A DNA stretch of 64,000 nucleotides. Origin: Pelecanus crispus. Lineage: Eukaryota > Chordata > Aves > Pelecaniformes > Pelecanidae. The DNA is taken from the NCBI RefSeq assembly GCF_030463565.1, contig NC_134655.1, positions 1,872,372-1,936,371 on the forward strand, written 5' to 3'. Below, in pieces: positions 12,741-23,970 of this stretch; position 1 is the first letter of the stretch, and every line of letters starts with the position of its first letter. The notes beneath the pieces are model-generated. The model did no database searches. It was not told the DNA's origin and saw only the letters and a program-made list of their open reading frames with translations. The translations under genes were made by a program, and so were the position numbers.

Positions 12741-15330
12741 GGGGAATTGCTTTCTATTCAGTGCTTTAAAAACAGTGGCTTTATAGCGTGAGAAGTAAAA
12801 GCTCTTTCAGTTGCTTTGGGTTTATTTTCTAGTAGCACCGAGTGGATTGATCACCGCTGTATATTGATTCAGTGCAAAAAAAATGAGTAAAACAGGAATA
12901 TTGTGGAGACACGGTTATATGCAATATAGAAACCTGCCCTGCTTTAAACTGGTTTGGTTAAATCTATCCAAAAAATCTGGACAAAAAGACATTTTGGCTT
13001 ATCTCAGCTCAATTAGGAATAGATTGAAGCTAAAGAAAATTAAAACTACTGTTCAAACCGAGGCAAAGCCATGTGCAGGCAAGCCTGTAAGAAACCACAT
13101 GGACACCATTCTGCAAGCCTTGTAACAAGCTTTTGAGGGCTAAAGCTGTCATCTTCACCTTTTCAATTCTGAGCTCTTATGTTCTTTCTTCCTAAATCCA
13201 GAAAGAATACACCAAGAACAATTCAGCTCACCTGTGTCATTACGGAGGATTAAGGAGCAAAGAGTGTAAATCATTCCTTAATTAGAAGTTGAGGGGAACG
13301 GGGTGGGGGCATCATTAGGCAAACAAAGCAAAGCACCTAGTACAATAGGTGGTAAGTAGGCTATTAGTCTCTGCTAAGTACTTCTGCTTTAGCTGGAACC
13401 AGGAAAAGCACTTTAGGGGAGAAAAAAGGGATTTAGCACGAACATATCCCTTCTATCTAAAGATGTGCTAAACTCAGTGGCAAGGCCCCTCAAATTAGTA
13501 AAGGGATAGAATTTACATAAAAAATACTCTGTGCTTTTTCCTCAGTCCCCACGAGTTGATCTGATTTTAATGCAGATGCTAATTGAGACCAAGGTAATCC
13601 GAGTTTACAATGGTGCTTGATGGAAGATGCTAAGCAAATGGTTCTTTGAAAAACCGCTCTGCAGCCCTTGGAGTGCAACAAATTGGCTACTTCTTGTTTT
13701 CCCTTGCAGTTTTGAGAAGAAACACTGAACCCTTGAAATACTTGACCTGGCTTTGTTGCCGCAAACATTAGTTTTAACTATATAGAAAATACTGTGATAG
13801 GGATCCAGAAAATGCAGTTGTTCCCATACGAGCTTTGCCAGTGGGCATCTGCTCAGTTAAGCCCTTTTTTTGTTGTTGTTGTTTCTCAGTTTTTCAGTTG
13901 TGGAATACACGGAGGAAGGTGGGGGAGAGGAAGGTATGCTGACTCCAAACAGTCTGCTAATCCTTGCCAGGGAGCAATTAAGGCATCATTCACAAAACCA
14001 TCTAGCTTTTCTGTTTCTCACTTCTGATCAATTCTTTTTCCGTTTAATTCTTTAGGGTTACACCTGAACCTCTCGACCCTTTTCAGTTTTATGGTATCAG
14101 GAAGGCTATTTCTCTGGTTTCTTATTTAATTTAAAACCTTATCCTGAAGCTGCCTCCTGGAGAGCTTTCAGTTTCTGTTGAAGTTGACAGGAGGTCTCTA
14201 TACATTACAGCTTGAGGCTTAAGTGTACTGACTGGCAGGTCGTATATTCCTTTACCTTTCTAGTTCAGAAAATCTACAGCAGAGAATAATCGTGTTTTAG
14301 TAAAGGAGAGACCAGCTGATAAAACCACCTATTCTCCATGTCTAATGCCCCAGTCTGCTAAGCATAAAATACATCTTCCTAACAGCATGGATGTGACACG
14401 AGTTGCTCTGTATTTCCCAGAACAAAGAGCATCAGGAAAGATTTTGTTCATTTGTCTCGGAACTGACACGGGTTTTTGTCAAGAAGTACTATCAAAATTG
14501 GACATTTAACCAGATAAACTACTCCATTCAGCCTCAGATTTTCCTAAGCCAACTGTAAACAGTCACTTTATGAAAGGGAAGCCGTTTTCTAAGTGCTTTC
14601 AGCAATTCAAGTTTAAAATCTAACTTTAAAAACCAGCATTCCAGCTGCCTGCCATAGTGTATTGGCATAGTTATCAATAAATCCCAGTGACCTTTCTCTG
14701 ACTGTAACAAGGACAATGCTTTTAAATTCAAACTGGTGTATATCTGGAAGCCTTAACTTGCTACTTTTCAGTACTAAAACAAGTGTACAACACGAATCTC
14801 AGTATTTTGGGGAAGCGTTTCTTTTTAGGGTGTTCTGTTTTCATGCTTATACTCTTACTCCAGTTTTAAGAGGTCACAGCCCTGGGTCAGCTAAGTTTTT
14901 CTGTTTGATAGGCAGTACTAACACAGGAAAGGCATGTACTTCTTATACACATAAGGTTTTTAAGCCCGAGCCCCTGCTCCTACTGATAACACCTGTGGAG
15001 TCCTTTTAACATGCCTTCACAGTATAATCACTCATGTTTCTGTGCTGTGAGGAGGTGTTAAAACGCTCCAGCAGCGAGTAGTATATTTTGACAACTTCTT
15101 CCTATCAGTGTCCTGCTGTGAAGGGGATGGCTGCAGTCAGGCAGCATGCATCTTAACAAGGAGTCAAAGTAGGCAAGTTTTTCCAGCATATTCTCGGAAA
15201 AGTGATTGGAATCTTATTTTGTTCTTACCTTACCCTGTAATTCTTCATCCATTTGAAGTGTCCAGTTATGTAAAAAAAGAAAAAAAGACCACTAAGCCAC
15301 TGGAAGAGAGGAAGCAACACATAAATTGTT

Positions 15331-15336
15331 TTTATT
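15331..15336 (-). promoter_or_regulatory. Candidate polyadenylation signal of the Shisa-like gene
   Basis: The plus strand TTTATT reads AATAAA on the minus strand, about 620 nt after the stop codon. It is the first canonical signal I see downstream, implying a 3' UTR of roughly 640 nt. Confidence 0.45.
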
Positions 15337-15958
15337 ATCTTCCCCCAATATCTGTACTAAACGTACATTTTACTGAAATTAGGGCTAGAAGTTGCTCCTT
15401 AAGCAGCACCACTTAAGTGACAGTTCATCAGGGGCCGGTGAGTCACAGGCCATGTTTTACCATCCTCTATCAGTCTACCAGTAGAAGTGTGCAGATTAAA
15501 CACAGTCTTCCTGTGCTTTACAGGCTGTCGAGTGTCCACAGTTAATAACTCCACTAAGGCACCTCCCTGTCCTAAGTTGCTGAGAAGTGACACAGCTACA
15601 GAAACTGAAACCAAGTCCTCTGACATGTCCCCTAGAGCATGGTAGGCAGCTTGAAAGGACCAGGGAAGGGTGAAACTCGGTTCTGCAGTTGCAGTCATTT
15701 TTGAACAGGTATATAGGCCTCAGAATCTTGCCTTTTTCAATAGCATTAAAATAATACAAGTTAAAAACCCGAAGAACCTAAAAGAAGTTCTAAAACATCA
15801 TCTTCAGAGCTGTAAAAAGCCAGAATTGATGCACTTCCTAATAGCATCAAACATCCCAAAGTCCTCGTTTCAGTCCCAAAGAACTATTTATAATAGTGAA
15901 GTAGCATCCAGTTCAGGCTGTATGCTGCTGTGTCATCTTCTCAGACATGAACTCCCGA

Positions 15959-16425
15959 CTACATCATGTGGTCCCCCTGTGTTACCCCAAGAGGGGATGC
16001 GTTAGCACTGCGTCCATAAATTGTTCTTTTAAGGAAAGGTGCTGGAGCCATTATTGCCGTATGATCAGTTGGTATTCTGTGGTTCGCATGTGAAGGGTGC
16101 AAGAGTTGTCCACTGGTGGGTGGAGGACTTAAGAACCGGGCATCTTCAGCCAACCCAATAATAGGAAGGGATGGAGGTAGAGTCATGCAGATGTTGCTAG
16201 TCTGAGGACCGCTGCTCAGTGAGCTTCTGGTGGCAGAACTGGAACTGGAGAGGCGAGAAGGAAGATCAGGCTCTAGCAGCCAAGCCTGGCCAGGCGCAAG
16301 TCCACTTTGCTGCCCCTCGTCCTGGGATTTCAAGCATTTGCAGCAGCAAATTCCAACACAGGCGCCACCAACAACAAATGCCACAAATACAGAGCCAACA
16401 AGAAGGAATGGCAGGTACACGGGCA
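15959..16425 (-). CDS. Shisa-like gene, coding exon 2 (last)
   Basis: The acceptor is CTCTTCCATTTTCAG|TGCCC on the minus strand. The split codon G|TG restores valine 91 and runs straight into VYLPFLLVGS, which matches the usual Shisa stalk-to-membrane junction. The open frame extends 13 codons further upstream (from an ATG at 16465), but those codons are intron. The stop codon is at 15961-15959, after a tail ending GDHMM. Confidence 0.92.
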
Positions 16426-17538
16426 CTGAAAATGGAAGAGCGACATTAGCCAACCATTCATTCATGGGCTGTTCGAGTTCCTATTCTGCTCTTCATTCCT
16501 TAAGGCATGCATGCACCAGGGAGCAGGCCAGAGCAGTTTTACTCTCAACTCTTCTCTTGCTGCAGCAAGAAGATCAGAAACTGGCAATTGCTATGGCAGG
16601 CTCATTTGAAAAAGCCTAAAGTACAGAGGATCGGACCAGTCGGTCCTATAGCCTCTGCCATTAATATCCATGCAAGAGCTCTTCCAGGACTTGGATGTCA
16701 CAGCTACTGTTCACTTGTACATGTTTAAGTAGAAATTTAGGCTTGTAACTGAGTTTCAGCATACAGTTAGTACCTGAACTGCTGTTGGGTTGCCTATGGA
16801 ATCTGGGTTTGAGGGCTACAAGCATTTTTACAGGCCAGAAATTGAGTCCAAATGCATTACTTAGAGGCATCCACATGCATTAACAGAGCAGGCTAGCAAC
16901 ACCCATGTTCCACCAGGGATATAAACATCAGAGGTGTTACAAGATTACTTTGGTAGTAGCTTAGAGGCTTTTCTAAGAGTAGGATTGATGGAAAAGTCTT
17001 TTGAGTGAAGCCCCAGGTTATCCCCTCTTGCCAGTGAAGGGAGCTGAGCGGCTCTGGCCCATGCAGCCACCCAGATAAGCACGGTGCCAGGCTCCACACC
17101 TCCCCGCTTGCAGTGGTTACGGCTTGGAGCTCCGAAGGGCAGAGAAACAAAGGAAGAAGGATCTGGCTGATGCCACCAAGAGAAGGTTGCTACAGGGGAT
17201 GCAAAGAAGCAAGCACATCTGAGATGTGTCCCCCCCCCCGCAGCTGCTGGAGGCACGGGAAGCTTACCTGGCACTGGAGGCCTGGGGCTGGGCTGCTGCT
17301 GGTCACCGGGGCACCGGCCCTGGTCCAGGCGGGCCTCTCTGGACGAGCAGCAGTAGCGCAAGCTGCAGGTGCCGCAGCACAGCGTGGCCTCCGGGCCATC
17401 GTAGCGCTCGGGGCACTGGAAGCCGCGGTGCCAGCGCTGCAGGCTGCCAGCCCAGCCGTGGCAGTACTCCCCGGCCTGCCCAGGGCAGCAGCGCAGGGCC
17501 AGCACCAGCACCAGGGCACACAGAAACCCCCTTGCCAT
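15959..17538 (-). CDS. Shisa-family transmembrane protein, SHISA2-like, two exons
   Basis: The coding sequence joins exon 1 (17538 to 17268, 271 nt) to exon 2 (16425 to 15959, 467 nt), giving 245 residues plus a stop. Residues 1-22 form a signal peptide (hydrophobic LCALVLVLAL core). The mature N-terminus starts GEYCHGW, a Shisa hallmark, and the lumenal domain has eight cysteines (26, 42, 54, 55, 58, 63, 64, 76), including CCGTC and RYCC. A membrane segment spans about 95-116 (YLPFLLVGSVFVAFVVGG) and is followed by a CCCKC cluster. The cytoplasmic tail is rich in serine and proline. Known family members hold Wnt (Frizzled) and FGF receptors in the endoplasmic reticulum; that role is inferred here. 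The start was chosen for its strong context (CCACCATGG) just before the signal peptide; an in-frame ATG 51 codons upstream would bury it. The lumenal domain and tail look closer to SHISA2 than SHISA3, but the tail is diverged, so this is probably a separate SHISA2 paralogue. Confidence 0.93.
16426..17267 (-). other. Intron of the Shisa-like gene
   Basis: This is a GT-AG phase 1 intron of 842 bp. It contains a perfect 16-bp palindrome at 16555-16570 and a C-run (about 17229-17239) close to the donor. No RNA gene or repeat family was recognised. Confidence 0.85.
17268..17538 (-). CDS. Shisa-like gene, coding exon 1
   Basis: This exon encodes residues 1-90 and the first base of codon 91: the signal peptide, the whole cysteine-rich lumenal domain and a short proline-rich stalk. 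It ends CCAG|GTAAGC on the minus strand (phase 1). It is much richer in G+C than the surrounding DNA. Confidence 0.92.
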
Positions 17539-17715
17539 GGTGGGCCACGCAGGGTGTCTCACCTCCAGCCACTGGGCCCACACTGCCCTTTTTCTTTCTT
17601 CCCCCCTTCTTTTTGTAAAGGCAAGGCACGCACCACGCCAGGCAGCTGCAGAGTGCGGTGCTCCCAGACCACCAGCTGCCCACCAAGGCACTGCCTAAGC
17701 TCCTGTTCCAGGAGG

Positions 17716-17721
17716 TTTTAT
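17716..17721 (-). promoter_or_regulatory. Possible TATA-like element of the Shisa-like gene
   Basis: The minus strand reads GAGATAAAACC, giving ATAAAA about 180 nt before the start codon. If used, transcription would begin near 17690. The match is weak and many developmental genes lack a TATA box. Confidence 0.25.
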
Positions 17722-17739
17722 CTCCCCTGACCTGCCTCT

Positions 17740-20700
17740 AATCCCCTCTCTTTACAGCAACAAAGAAGGACCCACTAATTGAAAACCATTTGCAGCTCCT
17801 CCAGCTCCACCTTCCTCATTTCTCTCCTTCATTCCTGCAGGGAGCAGCCACTGGTTCCTGCTGGAGAAGGCCCATCTCACACGGTTAGACAAATACTTCC
17901 ACCAGCACAGCACGGTTAGCAAGGCTAAGGAGCGCAGGATACAGCCCAGGCCTCTCCTGGTACCAAAGCTTCAATTCCTTCACGGGCTTGTCAAGTAGCT
18001 GAGTGTCAGAGGTGGGAGGCTGGGGACTGAGCTGGGGCCAACACATGATGACAAGTGAGAAATCAAATTTCCAGAGCAGAAAGAAAATACCAGCATAACC
18101 AGCTTCTAGTGGGCTCTAAAGTGTACTTGGTACAAGTTGGTAACAAGGTAATTTTTACCTTGTTTAACATGGATAGTCAATTCCATAAATACAAAGATTT
18201 TAATCTGCAAATGTAGGAAAAAATAATTTTGAAAGCTCTAAGTTGGTCTAATTTCTATCTCTGTGTTTGAAAACCTAGAGGCTGAAAATTTTAAAGGGTC
18301 TTTTGCACTTCTGCTTTCCCTATACATAGTGCAATCCATGAATTAAAACACATGTTTTGGGAGACGCCTATTTTTTAGGCATCTTAGAAGTTTCACCTAC
18401 ACAGGAAAATCCTACAGTGTCACAAAGACCCCACAGCAGCACAGGAGCTGTAGTGACCTCTTCATCTTTGAACTAAAAATAAAACCAGAGCATTTGTGGT
18501 CTGTCTTAGTTCCCTCACAAGTCTAACTACTTGCTATATTAACAAGATCCATGTTTGAAGCATGGTTAGCCTGTGCTTAACTGCACCAAGGAAGAAAATT
18601 GTTACTGAGCACTTTGAAAAACAGGAATTAGGGCAACATCTTTTGGACCAATATCCTGGTAATGTGTAGCACTATTTGCAGCTTGCTTGAAGACTCCAAA
18701 ATGTATTCTTGAATGTACACAGAAGCTGATTCCCACACAATTTTTAGGAGTGTTGCCACTGGTTGTAGAGGGGGGCTGTCCAATGATGCAAACTTTTAGA
18801 AACATTTGCATAAAATTATCTCCCTTCTGATGATTTTTTGTTTTAATATAACAGCTTGCACATTTATGCTTTATTAACTATTTCATACGTTCAGTTGAGT
18901 TATATTTCAATCTGCCAAAGACATCAGTGCTCATCACCTTTGCCAGTCAGTCACCTTTAGTGCGTCGTTTTTTAATCGGCTTTTTGGCAAACATGGTTAA
19001 AGAGATCCTTGGATTCAGAAATGTTAAATGAAATCTCTGTTTAGAGCTAGAGACCTTTCCAAATACTGCTCAGCGCACTGGGATAGGCATTTTGCCGTGC
19101 TGCATCTCAGCTCTGCAAGCATAAGGTTGGCCAACTGCGTAGGACCTAATCCTATAAATCCACGGGCACGATCTAGAAAATACTGAGCAGCCCCAACACC
19201 CTTTAAAAGACAGCCAGAGGTGAGTGATGTGCTGTCTCGGATTGGATTCTCAAAGCACTCAGGTGATACTTTAAGCCCAAAGCTGTATTTGCCTTGAGGC
19301 AGATTCTAGTGTATTCACACATTCAACCTCAGCATCATTACGCCAGATTAAATACTGACTTTTATTATTTGTTTTTATGGGGAAAAGCAGCCTCAGCCAG
19401 GGTTTAAGCATGCGCTTAGCACTTTGCAAGGTTCATCAGAATTAAATGTACTTCAGTTAAGATAACAGGATGCAATTATTTCCTGCCATCTTCCACATTA
19501 AAAGAGTATAAAGACACCTGCTAAGTCAGGTATTCAAATGCTAAGAAATGCATAAAGTTGTTCATTGCATTGACACTTTAAATGATGGCTGCCCTTACGT
19601 GATTTCCTCTCTCTGCCTATGCACTAGCTTTAACAACATGGCCATGTGTTATTTTTTCCTGCGTAGCATTACACTACCTCACTTAGCAGGGATAAACTCT
19701 TGGAAACTAAATACCGAGTTCCTATTCAGGGTCTGCGTGTGCGTTTGTGTGCGTTACAGGAGGCATTTGTTTCCCGATTCAAAATCTCTCACCTTCATTT
19801 TGTCAGAGACCGTTCTGTGCTGTGATGTCCACTTAACCGCTGCAGAAGCAGATGAACGTAATTGTGTATAAAAATTGTATACGCTTACGTAACTTGTGAC
19901 CCACTTTGAATTTTGACAGGATAAAAAGGGCTACATGGGTATTTTGGGATGCTGGATGTGAACTACAAGGCTAAATCGTGAATAAGTTTCTGTTCTAATT
20001 CCTTATGTTCAGTCACTCTCAGCTTTCTTAGTCTTTCACCTGCCAGGGTGAAATTTTTCATGCTTGTTCTTTGACAGCTTTGGGAAAGTTTTAAACAAAA
20101 ACAATCCAGCCTATTTAGCATGAGAGGACAGTGATGATGGTTTCCCATTATTAGCAACAACAAATACTCTTGCTACCTTCTCTGAGTATCCCTGCAGCCA
20201 AAACAGCTTGAGCTTTGAATTTACAAGTTACCATGGAAATAGCCCTTAGAGAGAAGTCTTTTCTTCCATGTGAGGGTTGTTTCTCTTATTTAGGGAAATG
20301 TACGTTCCCCCTCGTGAATTTTATGTGCGCAGCAAGGTGATTAAAAATTCCTGTTATTCTGAGCAGAAAGCACGAACTGGAAACTTCCTGATTTGCAGCG
20401 GCTTTGCCTTCCCTGCAGCACGAGCGTTCAGTGTCAGTATTTTACAGTCTTCTAAAATGTTGAAGATTGAACTCTGCCCCCAGATTTAAGGTATATTCTT
20501 GTCATTTCTTAATGCCAAGCGAACGTTCAATACAGGCCAAGAAACAAGGGAAGAACTAATCCCTCTCTGCTAACAGGAGCCTGCAGCCCAGCGGTCAGAT
20601 CCTGGAAGGTGCTGATCGGTTCTCTCCTGGTGCTGCGTGTGCGGCTTCCCTCTGACACCAGGTCAGCCAGCGCTGTGCTGGGTGCTGGCACCGGCCAGGA

Positions 20701-22663
20701 CTGGCCTGAAGTAAAACACAGGGACATACGGGAGGCACAGTAAAAGTGCCCTACAGTAACTTAGTTCTTTGCATTTCCTGAGCGTGGCTCTTGAGTAAAT
20801 GCTGCCTATGAGGAATCATGCAAATATTCTATGATAGATAGCCAGGCACTCCATATACTTTATTTTTACCGTGCTTGATGTGCATCGTCGATGCCGCCTG
20901 CCTCCAGCTGTTAGCTGCAAGGCTGGGGGGCTCTCTGCAATTAATTACCTCTCTGAATATTTCAATACGCGAGGGTGGAGTGCGGATGTGTGGTGCTGGC
21001 CGGAGAGCCTCGGAGAGTGAAGGTTTCCGCTTAACCACTGAACATACAGCAACCTCCTTCTCCCTGATCCGTGGCTTTTATGCACATCGAAAGATTAACG
21101 CAAGAGGGAAGGAGCTAGCTGAGTGTGTGTCGAATTGAGAGAGGCTCAAAGGTGAAAAAAGAGAGAATCGGTCTAAGCAAGGAAATAAGGAACGAGCCGG
21201 GGGGAGAGAGTAGGCAGGGAATCAGTCTTGGGAGCCTGACTCGTGGTGTGGATGGGAGCCTGGTGAGGAAGACTGAGTCAAGACCTGTAGGAAGGGGAGC
21301 ACCGCTCTGGAGACCTGGGGGGCTGCCTGCGGTGTCTGAACGAGAAAACCAGCTGGAGCATCACGGAGTTCAGCGTAAGCTAGAAAGCAGCTGCTACCTG
21401 AGATGGCTGCTTTAAAGCTATTCAGGGACTTCTGTACTTCGCCTGCCTCACCCTGTGCCGTCCACAGATGTAGTGCCCTGACGGATGAGGCGTTTCGGGG
21501 AAGAGGGAGACTGGGACTGACAAGGCAGGAGAATCACGGTAGGAGCCAGGACTCAGGGAAGGTTGATGGTTGTGCTTTAGCGGGAGGAGGTGGGGACCGG
21601 CTGGCCAGGGCAGCTGGGGTGGAGTGCAGGAGCCCACTGGCCGGGGCCGAAGACTTGCTAGGCGTTTCGCTGGGGGACTTCTGAGCCCAAACCGTGAGCC
21701 TCATGGGACTGAAAACCATCGCTGTCTCATGCCACTGAGCAGTTCTGTTCTCACTGAGCTGCTGAGGCCTGATTGTCTACTCACATTAGTGTAACGCCGC
21801 TGCGGGGAGCTACTCCTGGCACGCAGGCTGCTGCTAGCAAGCAGGAGTCCTGTAGAGCAGTCTCCTCATTCTGGCTCTGTGTAATACAGACAGGCAGCTG
21901 CCTTTAACAAGAGTCCCTTTATTAGTAATTATGGTAGTATTGCTTTATTACATTATAATTAAGGAAGTGAAGAATGCAGGAAAATAAAAGACAGTAATTC
22001 AGGATAGAGCCAGGAGGCCCATGTGCCAAGGTGACGGGCAAGCACACATCTTTCTCTGCACATCATTACTGGAGGTGGATTAGTGAAGGGGTGTCACCCC
22101 TGAACCAGGGGGCATGCGGTGGATGCTTAGCAAAATCCATGCTCTGCCTTTGTAATGAGGGAACTACAGGAGAAGCTAATAATGACTTGAGTGTTTAACG
22201 GAATGAAGAAGAGAAACCTGCACTATCAACTGTTTTCTGAAGAGACAGATTTAAACCTGGTGTCACGTTTTCTTTTGTAATGTGGTACCAAGGTGTCCTT
22301 ATGTTCCTGAGAAAATAGCTCTCTCTAATGCAGGCTTGCATGACTTCATCTGTTCTTTACATGCTTTGGCCAGGTTTTAGGCAAAAACAGACTGGAGGAT
22401 CAACAACATTAGGATCTATAAAAATGTCTTCTGCCTCTCCAGAAGAAAACTAGCAGACCTGTAAGCTTATTAGTTTAAAAAGGGACACAATCAACGCATG
22501 TTTTATATAGAAACAGTTACTGCCTGTTGGAAGCCTGTTGGTTGGCTTTACAGCATGAGCGCAGGTAAGAACGATGCCAGAGCAGGCACCGGGGAGCATT
22601 AGGAACGGAGGGTGCTGGCTGGAGTAGCCAGCTCTCCTTAGGACTGGAGAGCTCTCCAATTTA
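17740..22663. other. Intergenic region between the Shisa-like gene and the (CCCTT)n array
   Basis: No coding exon was recognised. A stretch at about 20870-21840 is richer in G+C than its surroundings and open in several frames (20875-21138, 21125-21415, 21403-21684), but the translations show no domain and are basic and arginine-rich, as GC-rich noncoding DNA gives. A non-coding transcript cannot be excluded. Confidence 0.5.
21767..21835. repeat. Degenerate palindromic ancient repeat
   Basis: GGCCTGATTGTCTACTCAC, then TTAGTGTAA and GGAGCTACTCCTGGCACGC, fit the first arm and part of the second arm of a GGCCTGATT-ended palindromic repeat, with the far end lost. Confidence 0.4.
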
Positions 22664-23047
22664 CCCCTTCCCTTCCCTTCCCTTCCCTTCCCTTCCCTTC
22701 CCTTCCCTTCCCTTCCCTTCCCTTCCCTTCCCTTCCCTTCCCTTCCCTTCCCTTCCCTTCCCTTCCCTTCCCTTCCCTTCCCTTCCCTTCCCTTCCCTTC
22801 CCTTCCCTTCCCTTCCCTTCCCTTCCCTTCCCTTCCCTTCCCTTCCCTTCCCTTCCCTTCCCTTCCCTTCCCTTCCCTTCCCTTCCCTTCCCTTCCCTTC
22901 CCTTCCCTTCCCTTCCCTTCCCTTCCCTTCCCTTCCCTCTTCCCTTCCCTCTTCCCTTCCCTTCCCTTCTCTTCCCTTCCCTCTTCCCTTCCCTCTTCCC
23001 TTCCCTCTTCCCTTCCCTCTTCCCTTCCCTCTTCCCTTCCCTTTTTT
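22664..23047 (+). repeat. (CCCTT)n pentanucleotide microsatellite with 12-bp variant units
   Basis: From 22665 to about 22938 the array is essentially pure CCCTT (about 55 units). It then changes into blocks including a 12-bp unit, CTCTTCCCTTCC, repeated near 22981-23040. The plus strand is entirely pyrimidine. The minus strand is (GGGAA)n, with runs of three G every five bases, so it can form G-quadruplexes; the mirror symmetry also permits triplex DNA. Its true length may be compressed or variable. Confidence 0.97.
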
Positions 23048-23882
23048 AGGCAGTTTAGCTTTTTTGGTTTTTTAAGTGAGCTGCAAATTTAACTGAGTGT
23101 CAATTTCAGAAATGTTCCCAAAGCTTCCACAAGCAAAAAAAAGAAAGAAAAAAAAGACAACAAACATGTTAGCACTCAGCCTTGAGAGGTGCATGAAAGA
23201 CACCTCTTTCTTTGATCTATATGTACAGTTACAACACTTTTTGTGTGTACCTAATACGGTCCTACCTGATCCATGTATAATGACTTGCCTAGACACAAAA
23301 ATCTAAACGGAGCCTCTTTGCTAGGTTGCCACCTCTTTAAAAACCAAGAAATATTAAAACCAGTACTGTTCATCTTCCTCAGCAAAGAGAATGGGACAGA
23401 GGTGGCTCACATCAGTGGATTTAACACCATTAAACCTTTTTTGGGCATTATTTTTTGACTGAACCAGCAATTTCCAACAGACTTCAGTAAAAATCCAGGT
23501 CTTAAATTTTCCTTGAGTTAGACTTTGACTGCCCCTTCACTCCTAGTGATTTTCTGTCTTTCCTCCTCCCAACTACATGTCTGTTTTCTCCCTTCTGAAG
23601 AGCCAGGCTCATCTCTGCACTTTTCTACCTCAAGACAAGTCTTTTGAGGGAGGAAATTAGGTGTTCATGTGTTCCCTGCTGGGCTCTTCCCTCTCGAATG
23701 AGCCCCCTCTTGATGTCAGCAAGAAGCCGGACAGTCCAATGGCCCTCCTCACCTAAAAAGACAAACCACCTATTGCAAGGGGTTACTAGAAAAGAGAATG
23801 GCAGAACTTATTGAGATGATGACTTACTGTGCTTTTTGAACGGTTGTTCAGCCTGAATGCTTTTGATTGTTCATACACAATA

Positions 23883-23970
23883 GGCCTGATTTTCAAGAGG
23901 GGACGAGTCCTTGTAGCTTGACTGGGAGTCAGCAGGAGCTGCGGAGCCCCGTCTGTGTAAAGATCAGGCC
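23883..23970. repeat. Palindromic MITE-like ancient repeat
   Basis: The 88-bp segment begins GGCCTGATTTTCA and ends AAAGATCAGGCC, giving terminal inverted repeats GGCCTGAT/ATCAGGCC. The inner part is GC-rich and degenerate. It resembles a palindromic element I recall as common in turtle, crocodile and bird genomes. Confidence 0.6.

Larger units (their letters stand above)
1..15330. other. Intergenic region without recognised genes
   Basis: Only short open frames with no family motifs are present, and no chain of exons with matching splice phases could be built. It contains several MIR-like fragments (listed separately). Low-complexity tracts are short. It probably holds regulatory DNA, but none can be named from one sequence. 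Confidence 0.6.

Noticed and set aside
15399-15698. 99-codon minus-strand frame in the Shisa-like 3' UTR
   Set aside because: It shows no domain and no splice link to the Shisa-like exons, and the Shisa-like frame already has a stop at 15959.
16426-16465. Treating the ATG at 16465 as the start of a one-exon Shisa-like protein
   Set aside because: Those 13 codons lack a signal peptide or cysteine domain and include the polypyrimidine tract and AG of a good acceptor. Joining to exon 1 restores the family structure.
17539-17691. Upstream in-frame ATG giving a longer Shisa-like protein
   Set aside because: It would place 51 basic, low-conservation residues before the signal peptide, while the internal ATG has an ideal context.
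17113-17730. 205-codon plus-strand frame opposite Shisa-like exon 1
   Set aside because: It is the antisense shadow of a GC-rich coding exon. The minus strand has the signal peptide, the Shisa cysteine pattern and matching splice sites.
17970-18020. Another MIR fragment near GCTTGTCAAGTAGCTGAGTG
   Set aside because: The match is short and interrupted, and I could not follow the SINE order beyond about 30 bp.
22664-23047. CRISPR-like array
   Set aside because: There are no spacers. It is a simple pentanucleotide microsatellite in a vertebrate genome.
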